The translations under genes and the position numbers were made by a program. A model generated the notes under the pieces. The model saw nothing but the letters and a program-made list of their open reading frames with translations, made no database searches and was not told the DNA's origin. Of a stretch of 32,593 nucleotides of DNA, positions 8,086 to 16,403 are shown one piece after another. How positions within the stretch are numbered: the first letter of the stretch is position 1; each line of letters opens with the position of its first letter. Source of the DNA: Desulfobacteraceae bacterium RAAP-1 (GTDB lineage Bacteria > Desulfobacterota > Desulfobacteria > Desulfobacterales > Desulfatirhabdiaceae); contig LKPX01000038.1 of the NCBI GenBank assembly GCA_001443525.1, positions 1 through 32,593 on the forward strand, written 5' to 3'.

Positions 8086-10719
8086 ATGGAAAATCTCAAG
8101 AAAACCCTGAAGGCATCTCAGCACCCGGTCAACCTCGGTGGCGGGAAAGGGGCGCAATATTCCGTTCAACTATTGGAAAAAGCGCGCGCCGATACTGATA
8201 CCGTCTTAAAGGAGCTTGAATCACAACTGGACGGTCTTAGCGAAGCGGAAGCCGACTCCCGTTTGAAGCAGGTCGGAACAAACGAAATTGCCCGGGAGAA
8301 GCGGCAATCGGCCCTGATGCGCCTTTTGAGCAACGTCAGGAATCCTTTGGTACTCCTGCTCCTGGCGCTGGGAGTGCTTTCCTATCTGACCGGTGACCTG
8401 CGGGCGATGGCGGTCATTTTCGTGATGGTGATTTTGGGCGTAGTGCTCCGTTTCTTTCAAGAAATGCGCGCTGATAATGCGGCTGAGAAGCTCAAGGCGA
8501 TGGTCAGCAACACGGCGACGCTGGTGCGGGGCGGCAAGGAAGCAGAAATACCACTCAAGATGCTGGTGCCTGGAGATATCATTCGGCTGGCAGCCGGTGA
8601 CATGGTGCCTGCGGATGTGCGGGTGCTTTCCGCCAAGGACCTGTTCCTGAATCAGGCGGCCCTCACCGGCGAAGGACTGCCTGTGGAAAAGAAGGCCGCC
8701 CCGGCCCCTGAAGACATTCAAAATCCGCTCGATCTGCCCAATCTCTGCTTCCTGGGCTCTAACGTGGAGAGCGGCGCCGCGACGGCAGTCGTCGTTCATA
8801 CCGGGGAGCGGACCTACTTTGGCTCGCTGGCGGCCAGTATCGTCGGGCAGCGCCAGCTCACCAGCTTCGACAAGGGCGTAAACAAGTTCACCTGGCTGAT
8901 GATCTGTCTCATCGCCGTAATGGTTCCGACGGTTTTCCTGATCAACGGCCTGATCAAACACAACTGGCTGGAAGCTTTCCTGTTTGCCATGGCGGTGGCA
9001 GTCGGGCTGACCCCCGAGATGTTGCCCATGATTGTGACCGTCAACCTGTCCAAAGGCGCCCTGGCAATGGCTCGAAAGAAAGTGATCGTCAAACGCCTGA
9101 ACGCCATCCAGAATTTCGGAGCGATGGACGTGTTGTGTACCGACAAAACCGGCACGCTCACCCAGGGCAAGATCGTTCTCGAAAAACACTTGGATGCGCA
9201 TGGCGACCCCAGCGAGAAAGTGCTGCATTACGGCTATTTGAACAGCTACCATCATACCGGGCTGAAAAATCTGCTCGACGAGGCGATCCTCGACCATGAG
9301 GAACTGGAAGAACGCCTGAAAGCGAAAGAAAAGTACCGAAAGATTGACGAGATTCCCTTCGACTTTGTGCGGCGCCGGATGTCCGTGATTGTGGAAGATG
9401 AGACAGGATTGAACACTCTGATCTGCAAAGGCGCTGTGGATGAAGTGATGCGTCAGTGTACCCGAGTGGAAGTCAAAGGAGAAATCATCGAGGTATTGCC
9501 CGAACACGACGCCAAACGCCGGCAGTTGGCGGCAGACCTGAACGGTCAGGGTTTTCGGGTAATCGCGCTGTCCTATAAACAAATGCCGGGTTCCTCTGAT
9601 GAGCCGGTTTACTCGGTCAAGGATGAGTCGGACCTGATCCTGCTGGGTTTTCTGGCCTTCCTGGACCCGCCCAAGGACACCGCCGTAGAGGCTTTGAAAC
9701 GGCTTCACGATCTGAACGTAAACGTCAAGGTTCTGACCGGCGATAATGAGATCATCACCGCCTACATCTGCAAGGAAGTCGGCATGCCGGTGGAGCATCT
9801 CCTGCTCGGCCCTCAAATCGAGGTGATGAGCGAGACGGAATTGGCCGACGCCGTCACAACCGCCAGCGTATTTGCCAGACTGGCCCCGGCTCACAAAGAA
9901 CACATCATCCGCGCGCTCCAGAGCAAGGGCCATGTGCTGGGGTTCATGGGCGACGGCATCAACGACGCCCCGGCCTTGAAAGCTGCGGATGTAGGAATTT
10001 CGGTGGACAGTGCGGTGGACATCGCCAAGGAGTCATCCGATATCATTCTGCTGGAAAACAGCCTCCTGGTGCTGGAGCAGGGCGTACTGGAGGGCAGGCG
10101 GGTGTTTGGCAACATTATCAAGTACATCAAGATGGCGGCCAGCTCGAACTTCGGCAACATGTTCAGTGTCGTGGGGGCCAGCGCGTTTCTGCCTTTTCTT
10201 CCAATGCTGCCGATCCAGGTGCTGGCCAACAACCTCCTGTACGACTTTTCACAGACCACCATCCCCACCGACGAGGTGGATGCCGACTGGCTGACCAGGC
10301 CGCGCCAGTGGTCAATAGGCAAGATCCTGCGTTTTATTCTGTTTATCGGGCCGATCAGCTCGATCTTCGATTATGTGACGTTTTTCATGATGCTGCGTGT
10401 TTTCGACTGCTGGCACAACCCTGTTCTGTTCCACACCGGCTGGTTTGTGGAGTCACTTTTCACCCAGACACTGATCATCCATGTCATTCGCACCAACAAG
10501 ATTCCATTTATCCAAAGCCGCGCCAGTTGGCCGCTCATTCTCACTTCCGTCATCATTGTCGCTGTCGGCGCCTGGCTGACGGTTTCGCCCCTGGCGAACA
10601 CGCTCGGGTTTGTCCCGCTTCCGCCATTATACTGGCTGTTTCTGGCCATCATGCTGCTGGGCTATGCGATTCTGACACAGGTGGTGAAGACCTGGTTTAT
10701 TCGCAAGTTTGGAGAATGA
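8086..10719 (+). CDS. mgtA: Magnesium-translocating P-type ATPase (MgtA/MgtB type)
   Basis: An 877-residue P3B-type ATPase that would use ATP to import Mg2+ across the inner membrane. In order: N-terminal cytoplasmic region; membrane pair around residues 85-125; actuator domain with QAALTGEGLPVEK; membrane pair with the FAMAVAVGLTPEMLPMIVT motif characteristic of MgtA/B; phosphorylation site CTDKTGTLTQG (Asp near 352); nucleotide domain with KVLTGDN and FMGDGINDAPALKAADVGIS near 620; and six C-terminal helices including LANNLLYDFSQTTIPTDEVD, again MgtA-like. Length is close to the roughly 900 residues usual for the family. The start has AAAAGG upstream. It follows the small membrane-protein genes by 100 bp and precedes the second sigma-54-like promoter, so it may belong to the same stress response. 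Confidence 0.93.
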   Translation: MENLKKTLKASQHPVNLGGGKGAQYSVQLLEKARADTDTVLKELESQLDGLSEAEADSRLKQVGTNEIAREKRQSALMRLLSNVRNPLVLLLLALGVLSYLTGDLRAMAVIFVMVILGVVLRFFQEMRADNAAEKLKAMVSNTATLVRGGKEAEIPLKMLVPGDIIRLAAGDMVPADVRVLSAKDLFLNQAALTGEGLPVEKKAAPAPEDIQNPLDLPNLCFLGSNVESGAATAVVVHTGERTYFGSLAASIVGQRQLTSFDKGVNKFTWLMICLIAVMVPTVFLINGLIKHNWLEAFLFAMAVAVGLTPEMLPMIVTVNLSKGALAMARKKVIVKRLNAIQNFGAMDVLCTDKTGTLTQGKIVLEKHLDAHGDPSEKVLHYGYLNSYHHTGLKNLLDEAILDHEELEERLKAKEKYRKIDEIPFDFVRRRMSVIVEDETGLNTLICKGAVDEVMRQCTRVEVKGEIIEVLPEHDAKRRQLAADLNGQGFRVIALSYKQMPGSSDEPVYSVKDESDLILLGFLAFLDPPKDTAVEALKRLHDLNVNVKVLTGDNEIITAYICKEVGMPVEHLLLGPQIEVMSETELADAVTTASVFARLAPAHKEHIIRALQSKGHVLGFMGDGINDAPALKAADVGISVDSAVDIAKESSDIILLENSLLVLEQGVLEGRRVFGNIIKYIKMAASSNFGNMFSVVGASAFLPFLPMLPIQVLANNLLYDFSQTTIPTDEVDADWLTRPRQWSIGKILRFILFIGPISSIFDYVTFFMMLRVFDCWHNPVLFHTGWFVESLFTQTLIIHVIRTNKIPFIQSRASWPLILTSVIIVAVGAWLTVSPLANTLGFVPLPPLYWLFLAIMLLGYAILTQVVKTWFIRKFGE

Positions 10720-10824
10720 TAGAGCGCTGACATCGGCATGATACCCTGGACTGTCATAAACGCGGACTGTGACCGCTTAAAGTGTAAACTCGAGAAAGGG
10801 CTTTTTGCATGACGGTAAAAAGGA

Positions 10825-10855
10825 CATATATGACCATAGGTTAAATTTGATCTTT
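10825..10855 (+). promoter_or_regulatory. Upstream activator-type box, copy 2
   Basis: Begins CATATATGACCATAGGTTAA and ends TTTGATCTTT; 27 of 31 bases equal the box at 5993-6023, including the ACC-N3-GGT inverted repeat. Similarity extends left through GTAAAAAG. It lies 129 bp before the sigma-54-like element at 10954. Apart from this box, the promoter and a solo repeat end at 10985, nothing else is recognised in the 331-bp gap. Confidence 0.6.
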
Positions 10856-10953
10856 TTTACAGGAGTATCAACACAAGTCCTGTCAGTGCTTTTTTCACTG
10901 GTTGTTCTGATAAATCAAAAGGATGGATGACATAACGCCGAGTGTAGGAAAAC

Positions 10954-10969
10954 TGGCACAATAATTGAG
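10954..10969 (+). promoter_or_regulatory. Sigma-54-like -24/-12 promoter for the 11051 operon
   Basis: TGGCACAATAATTGAG has a perfect TGGCAC -24 block and TTGA at -12 with correct spacing. It differs from the element at 6121 at only two of 16 positions. The predicted start is near 10981, about 70 bases before ATG 11051. Confidence 0.6.
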
Positions 10970-10984
10970 ATATCGTAATGCTGA

Positions 10985-11004
10985 GGCTCTCGTAAAAAGC
11001 CGTC
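10985..11004. repeat. Solo terminal sequence of the dispersed repeat
   Basis: GGCTCTCGTAAAAAGCCGTC resembles the end sequence of the repeat family (GGCTTCGTAAAAAGTC). It falls in the likely 5' leader of the 11051 transcript. No partner end or interior is seen. Confidence 0.4.
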
Positions 11005-11050
11005 ATTCCGTGGTTAAGAGATCGTTTCACATATTAAAAGGAGAAGAAAA

Positions 11051-11689
11051 ATGAAACCCATCAAAATCGTTGTTGTTCTTATGGTTGTCATGCTCGGGTG
11101 TTTTACCATGGCATGTTCGGAGCATCGGATTTCTCGTGAGAGTGCTTACACTTCCGATTTAACTTCCCTGAATTATTCCCAGTATGGCAGACCGCCGATT
11201 CCGGTGAAAATCCTGCTGCTGATTCCGGACGAGTTTGATCGTTTCGAACTTCTCAGTAATTATAAGACCGGCGGCACCCGTTACACCCTTGGCCGGGATG
11301 CAGAACGGGAAATGAAAGAAGCCTTTGGGATCGAATTCGCCAAGGTTGAGGTACTGCATGTGCAAAGCGAAGACACTGCAATGGAAATGCTTTCTCCGAA
11401 TGATCCGAAAAATGCCCAGGTGCGTGCCTACGATTATGTGGCGATACCTAAATTCCTGCACGCCGATTCCATGGAACGCCATGAGAAGTATGGATTTGAA
11501 ATTGATCTTCAGGTGGAGTTTACCGCAATAGATGGTTCAAGCGTTACCATAAAAGGTCATGGAAAGTCCATGATCGAAATGTACGCACAATCGACACGGG
11601 AAAAAGGCGCCAACCTGACGCTGCAATATGCGGTTTCCGCGCTTCTGGACGGCATTGAAAAACAACGGGATTTTTTTCTGAACCGATGA
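11051..11689 (+). CDS. Predicted lipoprotein of unknown family
   Basis: A 212-residue exported protein. The N terminus is a signal peptide (MKPIK, then a hydrophobic run) with two candidate lipid-attachment cysteines, Cys17 (MLGC) and Cys22 (TMAC); neither lipobox is ideal at -3. The mature part is mixed alpha/beta with no recognised catalytic motif; IPVKILLLIPDEF and GHGKSMIEMYAQS are its most distinctive stretches. An AAAAGGAGAAG sequence precedes the start. It is the first gene after the second sigma-54-like promoter, followed by a Spy-like periplasmic protein, so an envelope role is likely. Its function cannot be assigned from sequence. Confidence 0.6.
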   Translation: MKPIKIVVVLMVVMLGCFTMACSEHRISRESAYTSDLTSLNYSQYGRPPIPVKILLLIPDEFDRFELLSNYKTGGTRYTLGRDAEREMKEAFGIEFAKVEVLHVQSEDTAMEMLSPNDPKNAQVRAYDYVAIPKFLHADSMERHEKYGFEIDLQVEFTAIDGSSVTIKGHGKSMIEMYAQSTREKGANLTLQYAVSALLDGIEKQRDFFLNR

Positions 11690-11703
11690 ACGAGCGTCTG
11701 AAG

Positions 11704-11735
11704 TTGGGCGATACTCATATCGCGTATCTGCCCAA
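11704..11735 (+). terminator. Intergenic hairpin between the lipoprotein and Spy-like genes
   Basis: TTGGGCGATAC pairs with GTATCTGCCCAA, an 11-bp stem with a one-base bulge and a nine-base loop. A T-rich stretch follows about 12 bases later (11748-11752), too far for a classic terminator, so partial termination or mRNA processing within the operon is possible. Confidence 0.35.
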
Positions 11736-11780
11736 TCAATCACATTATTTTTTAAAGATAAATTCATAAGGAGACAGACC

Positions 11781-12257
11781 ATGAAACAAAAGGCATATTC
11801 AGTTGTTTTCCCTGTTGCATCCGTTGTTGTAATAATGGCGTTTCTATCCGTTATCTTTCTCACCAATGCAGGTCTTTCTTTTGCGGCTGCAAAACACAAG
11901 AAGTCGTCGGCAGTTACCTCTGCCGTCACCTACACAGAGGCCCAGATCAAAGAGCTTCAGGGCGCGCTGAACATCACCGATGCCCAGAAAGAATTATGGA
12001 ACAATCTTACTCAGGTAATGCGGGAAAATGCCAAAGAGATGGACGCGCTGACCCAGGGAAAAGTTGAAAACATCAAGGCCATGAACAGTGTCGAGCGTTT
12101 GAAATTCCACAGTGAAATTGCCGAAGCCCATCTGAATCAACTGAAAAAGTTCATCCCGCCTTTTGAGGCTTTCTACAACAGTATGTCAGATAAACAGAAG
12201 AATATTACCGATACGATATTGTGGACAGGGAAATATGGAAAACACAACAGGAAATAA
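11781..12257 (+). CDS. Spy/CpxP-like periplasmic LTXXQ-family protein
   Basis: A 158-residue exported protein. Residues 1-36 form a signal peptide ending FAAA. The mature part is predicted all-helical, with the degenerate LTxxQ-type repeats ALNITDAQKELWNNLTQVM and FEAFYNSMSDKQKNITD flanking a charged central helix, the layout of the LTXXQ (Spy/CpxP) family. Spy is a periplasmic chaperone and CpxP a periplasmic stress sensor; either role is possible here. The start has AAGGAG. It lies 91 bp after the lipoprotein gene and 71 bp before the proline-rich gene. Presence of a Spy-like protein behind the shared promoter supports an envelope-stress reading of this regulon. Confidence 0.72.
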   Translation: MKQKAYSVVFPVASVVVIMAFLSVIFLTNAGLSFAAAKHKKSSAVTSAVTYTEAQIKELQGALNITDAQKELWNNLTQVMRENAKEMDALTQGKVENIKAMNSVERLKFHSEIAEAHLNQLKKFIPPFEAFYNSMSDKQKNITDTILWTGKYGKHNRK

Positions 12258-12328
12258 TCGGACAGTGTATAAAACTAACGGTTTTCGCAGACATGCGATT
12301 GGAATCCATCCAAGAATGGAGTGACTTT

Positions 12329-12727
12329 ATGAAAACATCAGATATATGGAATTATAAATCCATGGCGGGCAAGATCACGATGGGGCTTGTCTTAGCTGCA
12401 ATGATCGGCAGCATGGACGTGGCGTCGGCCCTTGAGGACCATGGACGATATCATGACAACGGTCCCAGAGGACGTGGATATGAACGCCACCATATGCGCA
12501 TGTATCCCTATGGCTATAGAGAACGTGGATATGAGCGCCATCATATGTACATGTATCCTTATGGTCATAGAGGATATAGACACGGCCCGCCGCCGGTCAT
12601 CTATGCACCGCCTCTGTATGCACCGCCGCCTATTATCTATGCACCACCTCCGCCACCTGTTATCTATGCACCGCCTCCACGGCCAGGCATCAGTATCTTT
12701 TTCCCACCCATCTTTATTCATCCCTGA
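12329..12727 (+). CDS. Exported Tyr/His/Pro-rich repeat protein
   Basis: A 132-residue protein with an N-terminal signal peptide (about residues 1-35, ending VASA) and a low-complexity mature part. Two 17-residue repeats RGYERHHM(R/Y)MYPYG(Y/H)R are encoded by near-identical 51-bp units at 12473-12523 and 12524-12574. They are followed by four YAPP units and a hydrophobic tail rich in F, I and P. The frame is open further upstream to ATG 12221, but that would overlap the preceding gene; ATG 12329 has GGAGTG five bases ahead and starts a proper signal peptide. It is probably periplasmic or surface-associated. His-rich repeats could bind metals, but that is speculation. Confidence 0.65.
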   Translation: MKTSDIWNYKSMAGKITMGLVLAAMIGSMDVASALEDHGRYHDNGPRGRGYERHHMRMYPYGYRERGYERHHMYMYPYGHRGYRHGPPPVIYAPPLYAPPPIIYAPPPPPVIYAPPPRPGISIFFPPIFIHP

Positions 12728-12769
12728 GAGCGGTTTGAATGGCTTCAAATCGTACATTGCATTGACAAA

Positions 12770-12793
12770 GGATGCAGCGTAAGCGCTGCATCC
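12770..12793 (+). terminator. Hairpin downstream of the repeat-protein gene
   Basis: GGATGCAGCG-taag-CGCTGCATCC is a perfect 10-bp stem with a four-base loop, 43 bp after the stop codon. It lacks a T-tract; the stem may act with the hairpin at 12837. Confidence 0.45.
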
Positions 12794-12836
12794 GGACCAT
12801 TTCCAACCATCTGCATCAATAAGTTGTCGTCCATTC

Positions 12837-12874
12837 AACGCCTTTTTCCTTTGCCGAAGAAAAAAGGCGTTTTA
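12837..12874 (+). terminator. Rho-independent terminator of the 11051-12727 operon
   Basis: AACGCCTTTTT pairs with AAAAAGGCGTT (11 bp) and is followed by TTAT. It closes the operon. The remaining 300 bp up to the TonB-receptor gene are A+T-rich with no recognised gene. Confidence 0.6.
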
Positions 12875-13125
12875 TATCCCACTATTTCTTCCTGCAAAGC
12901 GTTCTGCCTTTGCCACAAAAAAAAATGATGTCTTAAATCCCCCTGATATCGGTTATTCCCCCCAAATAGGTATTGACTTTTTCACAAATCATGCAGTATT
13001 GGATTCGTAAATGCTGTTTTAAAAATTAAAATGTATTTTTAAAAATGACTACAGAGGTGCTGTTGATATCTACCGTCCATAGTACTGCAAGACGGTATGA
13101 CAGCAATATTTATTACAAAGAGATA

Positions 13126-13150
13126 GTATCTTATCCATTCGATGAGATAC
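13126..13150 (+). promoter_or_regulatory. Leader hairpin before the TonB-dependent receptor
   Basis: GTATCTTATC-cattc-GATGAGATAC forms a 10-bp stem (one G-U pair) ending 28 bases before the start codon, just ahead of the AAAGGA ribosome binding site. It could affect translation or be an operator. It does not resemble a cobalamin riboswitch, and no Fur box was recognised. Confidence 0.3.
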
Positions 13151-13178
13151 TGCAGGTGAGTGGGAAAGGAAATGGGAT

Positions 13179-15449
13179 ATGAAACTCCATGTGGCGATGT
13201 TGATTGGTGCGGCTTTATTCGTTGCGCCGCTGATGATGATTCCCGGTACAGTTATGGCGGATGAAGAATCCAAAAACGGCCAGACATTGCCATATGAGAT
13301 AGAGCCCGTCACCGTGTATGCTCGGGATGCGACGGACAAAGAGCTGTTTATGTCGCCTCTGGATGTGCTGGCGCCGACCAACGAAGAAACCTATACTTCA
13401 AAAAGCATCAAGACGTTTGGCAGACAGGGCAATATCAATGTATTCAAGGTCATTGAAATGTCGCCATCGGTCAATTATACGGCTGTGGATGCTCTTGGCA
13501 CCAACGAAAACGGATTTCATGACTCCATCCGAATCAGAGGCAGGAAACAAACCGGGCCCGGCGGCGTCAAGTCCTATGACGGCATACCGATAAGTGGTAA
13601 TCCCGGTGGCGGCAAAACAATTTTTGATATGGAAAATATTGAAAGCGTGGATCTGTACAAAGGCTATATCCCGGTGGACAAAGGGCTTGGTTTTTCAAAT
13701 CTTGTCGGCAAAGTGGATATGAATATCAAAAGGCCTGAACATACATTGGGTGCGGATTTATCTCAGACGATCGGAAGCGACCATCTGTCCAGAAGTTTTC
13801 TGCGGCTGGATTCAGGCGATATAGGTAACGTTTCCGTTTTTGGTTCCTTTTCAGAGACAGCGAGCCAGAAATACAAGGGCGACGGTACTCTTGAGCGTTC
13901 AAACGAAGCCCTGGGAGCTGTCTGTAAACCAAACGATCAGATCAAGGCGGAGTTTTTTTTCACCCACAACAAGGACAAACACCATAACTACTACAACCTG
14001 ACTTATTCTGAAACGCAAAATATAGCACAATACTTCAATAAAGATTTCAATACAAACATCGCCAGCGTGAATTATTATGACTACAACAAACAGAATTTTG
14101 AAGATACGGCGTTTCTCGGCTATATCGAAGATGCGGTGACATCGGACAGCAAAATTTCGCTGAAACCTTATTATCTGCGCGACGACGGTGAGTATTCGTA
14201 TGCGTCGGGGAGCAATGTCATCAAATGGAATATCAACCATGAAGTATTCGGAACGATTCTGAAATACGACAAAAGCTTTTCAAAAGAGCTGAATGCAAAA
14301 GTGGGATATTGGTACCATCGGCAGCTTCCCCCGGGACCGCCGGTGGATCAGGAGAAATATACGGTCGGCGCCAACGGGTTAACCTACGCCGGATATGCCG
14401 TGCTGGCCGATAACGATTATCACGATTTCAATTCACCGTTCACCGAGGCTAGCGGACAGATCGGTAATTTCATATATTCCGCCGGAGTTCGATATCTGAA
14501 TTTCAAGTTGGGAGCGATGAAAAGTTACACCAACGGTACAAGCGCCGCCACAAGTCAGGATTATAATACGGCGATTGCGACCGGCAAACTGGATCCGTGG
14601 GCGAGTGTGGACGCCAAGTACTTCAGGGAATGGCTGCCAAGCGCCTATGCAGGATACAATATCACACAGAATACGACAATTTACACCGATTACACACGAA
14701 CATACGGCCTTGACGTCAATCTGTTTCCCACCTATGTTCAGCAGCGCGCCAGTTTTGTTTCGAAGGGTGTGACGCTTCAGAATCTGTGGGATGAGCTCAA
14801 ACTTGAAACATCGGATAACTTCGATGCCGGAGTCAAATACAAAATCGGTGAAATATGCTTGAATCCCAACGCCTTCGTTTCTCTTGTCAAAAACAAGCAG
14901 GCACGAATCTACGACGCTTCATATAACGTCACATATCCGTACAATGCGGCGGATGCCATGGCATATGGCGCTGAACTCGCGGCCAGCGGCCCCATTTCAA
15001 AAAACGTGGATTTTCTGGTGGGGCTGTCCTACAACAAATTCTATTTTACGGATGATTTGCAGACAGCATCCAAAAGCACCATTTCATCGAAAGGCAATCA
15101 GGTGCCCGATGCGCCGGTATATATGGCGAAAACAGCGTTGACATACAAGATAGCGGACATTGCGCTCACGCCATCTGTTAAATATTTATCCTCAAGATAC
15201 GGTGATGTTTTGAATAAAGAAGAAATAGGCGCCTCCGCGATCGTGGATTTCGATATTTCATACGAGATAAAAAACATCCTTGGCGCAAAGTCTGCAGAAT
15301 TCCGAATTACTGCTGCAAACCTGTTTAATGAACGATATATTTCCGCCATTAATACAGCGGACGATGCGCTGGCGGCCACCAATACGGCTGCGACATATCA
15401 AACCGGTGCGCCTCTTGGGATATATGCCAATGTCAGCCTCAAATTTTAA
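13179..15449 (+). CDS. TonB-dependent outer-membrane receptor
   Basis: A 756-residue outer-membrane transporter that would import a metal chelate or similar ligand using TonB energy. Residues 1-27 form a signal peptide cleaved after TVMA. IEPVTVYA (about 41-48) resembles a TonB box. The plug domain follows with IRIRGRKQTGPGGVKSYDGIPI and FDMENIESVDLYKGYIPVD, then a beta-rich barrel full of alternating aromatic residues, ending in VSLKF with the terminal Phe needed for outer-membrane insertion. The start has AAAGGA. The next gene on the opposite strand has a putative heavy-metal chelation domain, which hints at a metal-related substrate; the true ligand cannot be read from sequence. Its stop codon abuts repeat copy R2. 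Confidence 0.88.
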   Translation: MKLHVAMLIGAALFVAPLMMIPGTVMADEESKNGQTLPYEIEPVTVYARDATDKELFMSPLDVLAPTNEETYTSKSIKTFGRQGNINVFKVIEMSPSVNYTAVDALGTNENGFHDSIRIRGRKQTGPGGVKSYDGIPISGNPGGGKTIFDMENIESVDLYKGYIPVDKGLGFSNLVGKVDMNIKRPEHTLGADLSQTIGSDHLSRSFLRLDSGDIGNVSVFGSFSETASQKYKGDGTLERSNEALGAVCKPNDQIKAEFFFTHNKDKHHNYYNLTYSETQNIAQYFNKDFNTNIASVNYYDYNKQNFEDTAFLGYIEDAVTSDSKISLKPYYLRDDGEYSYASGSNVIKWNINHEVFGTILKYDKSFSKELNAKVGYWYHRQLPPGPPVDQEKYTVGANGLTYAGYAVLADNDYHDFNSPFTEASGQIGNFIYSAGVRYLNFKLGAMKSYTNGTSAATSQDYNTAIATGKLDPWASVDAKYFREWLPSAYAGYNITQNTTIYTDYTRTYGLDVNLFPTYVQQRASFVSKGVTLQNLWDELKLETSDNFDAGVKYKIGEICLNPNAFVSLVKNKQARIYDASYNVTYPYNAADAMAYGAELAASGPISKNVDFLVGLSYNKFYFTDDLQTASKSTISSKGNQVPDAPVYMAKTALTYKIADIALTPSVKYLSSRYGDVLNKEEIGASAIVDFDISYEIKNILGAKSAEFRITAANLFNERYISAINTADDALAATNTAATYQTGAPLGIYANVSLKF

Positions 15450-15598
15450 CGGCTTCGTAAAAAGTCGATTTTTAGACGGCTTCGTAAAAAGTTCGCAGGC
15501 AAGGCATGCAAATCCTGAGGAATGCAGCGTACTTGTCGTACGCTGCAATGACGAAGGATGCAGCACAACGCAGCATGCGGACTTTTTACGAAGCCGTC
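15450..15598. repeat. Dispersed palindromic repeat element, copy R2
   Basis: A 149-bp element in the opposite orientation to R1. It starts CGGCTTCGTAAAAAGTCG, carries a second inner end GACGGCTTCGTAAAAAGTTC at 15475-15494, a central hairpin TGCAGCGTAC-ttgtc-GTACGCTGCA with a perfect 10-bp stem, and ends ACTTTTTACGAAGCCGTC. It begins directly after the TonB-receptor stop codon and ends 19 bp before the stop of the convergent gene, where it may act as a bidirectional terminator. Confidence 0.85.
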
Positions 15599-15617
15599 AA
15601 GCTTCTTCCCTTAATGT

Positions 15618-16340
15618 TCAGCTTCCGTAAGGGCAATATCTGTTCAACCCCAGCAAAACGGATGGTCCGGCAACGGTGACGCCAAAGAAAATGGCAGGCT
15701 TTTTGATAGACAGCTCATCAATGGTTCCGTTGACAACGATGCTTCCTGTCACCACCGCAAGATCGCACCATGCAATGTTCTCTTGCGTCTGGTCCGGCCC
15801 CTGTATCAGGACGCCGAATTTCATTTGTCCGATATTGTCTTTATCGAGATCCGTGGCCCTTATCTCGAAAACCCCGGACAAAGCCTGAATCATCCTGGGT
15901 TGAAAACCAATCATAGCTATTCGGGGAGTTCCAAAATTGCTTCGAATATATTCGGCAAGGTTTGATGCACAAAGAGGCGGTGAGGTATCTTTACAATGAA
16001 TGGTTTTCCCGGCCAGGCCCAGATGCCGCATCACGGCATTTATCGTTGCGATAAAAACCGCCCGGTTACGGTTGTCGGTCAGGGGCAGAGCAAATACCTC
16101 GTTCAGTGTGCCGGAAAAGGCGCCGGGAGTATCCGTAAAAGCCTGGCCTCGACAACCCAGGATTTCCGCTTCCAGAAGGCGCTCCCGACCTTTGACCAGA
16201 GGGTAATCATGATCTTCAGGGGTTCCGATAGCCTCTTCTATTGTCAGATTCCGAACTTTTATCTGAACCGGAATATCTCCCAACCGATTTTTTTCAATCA
16301 GTCCGAGCACCTGCTCTTTAATGATGGTTAAAACATTCAC
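15618..16340 (-). CDS. DUF4213/DUF364 family protein (putative heavy-metal chelation domain)
   Basis: A 240-residue cytoplasmic protein with no signal peptide. The N-terminal part (VRNLTIEEAIGTPEDHDYPLV and GQAFTDTPGAFSGTLNEV) resembles DUF4213. The C-terminal part (IAMIGFQPRMIQAL, WCDLAVVTGSIVVNGTIDEL, KPAIFFGVTVAGPSVLLGL) resembles the Rossmann-like DUF364 domain annotated as putative heavy-metal chelation. Such proteins often lie near metal or cofactor uptake genes, and here the neighbour is a convergent TonB-dependent receptor. The start is GTG at 16340, with GAGGA six bases upstream; no better ATG precedes the conserved region. Biochemical function is not established. Confidence 0.75.
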   Translation of the reverse strand: MNVLTIIKEQVLGLIEKNRLGDIPVQIKVRNLTIEEAIGTPEDHDYPLVKGRERLLEAEILGCRGQAFTDTPGAFSGTLNEVFALPLTDNRNRAVFIATINAVMRHLGLAGKTIHCKDTSPPLCASNLAEYIRSNFGTPRIAMIGFQPRMIQALSGVFEIRATDLDKDNIGQMKFGVLIQGPDQTQENIAWCDLAVVTGSIVVNGTIDELSIKKPAIFFGVTVAGPSVLLGLNRYCPYGS

Positions 16341-16403
16341 AATATATCCTCAGTTTTTTAAATCCGTTTTAACCATACGGACACATCAAGTTCCATATGG
16401 ATG

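Noticed and set aside
8221-9933. 570-codon open frame on the minus strand
   Set aside because: It lies fully opposite mgtA, whose P-type ATPase motifs are unmistakable; composition is that of an antisense shadow and no ribosome binding site is present.
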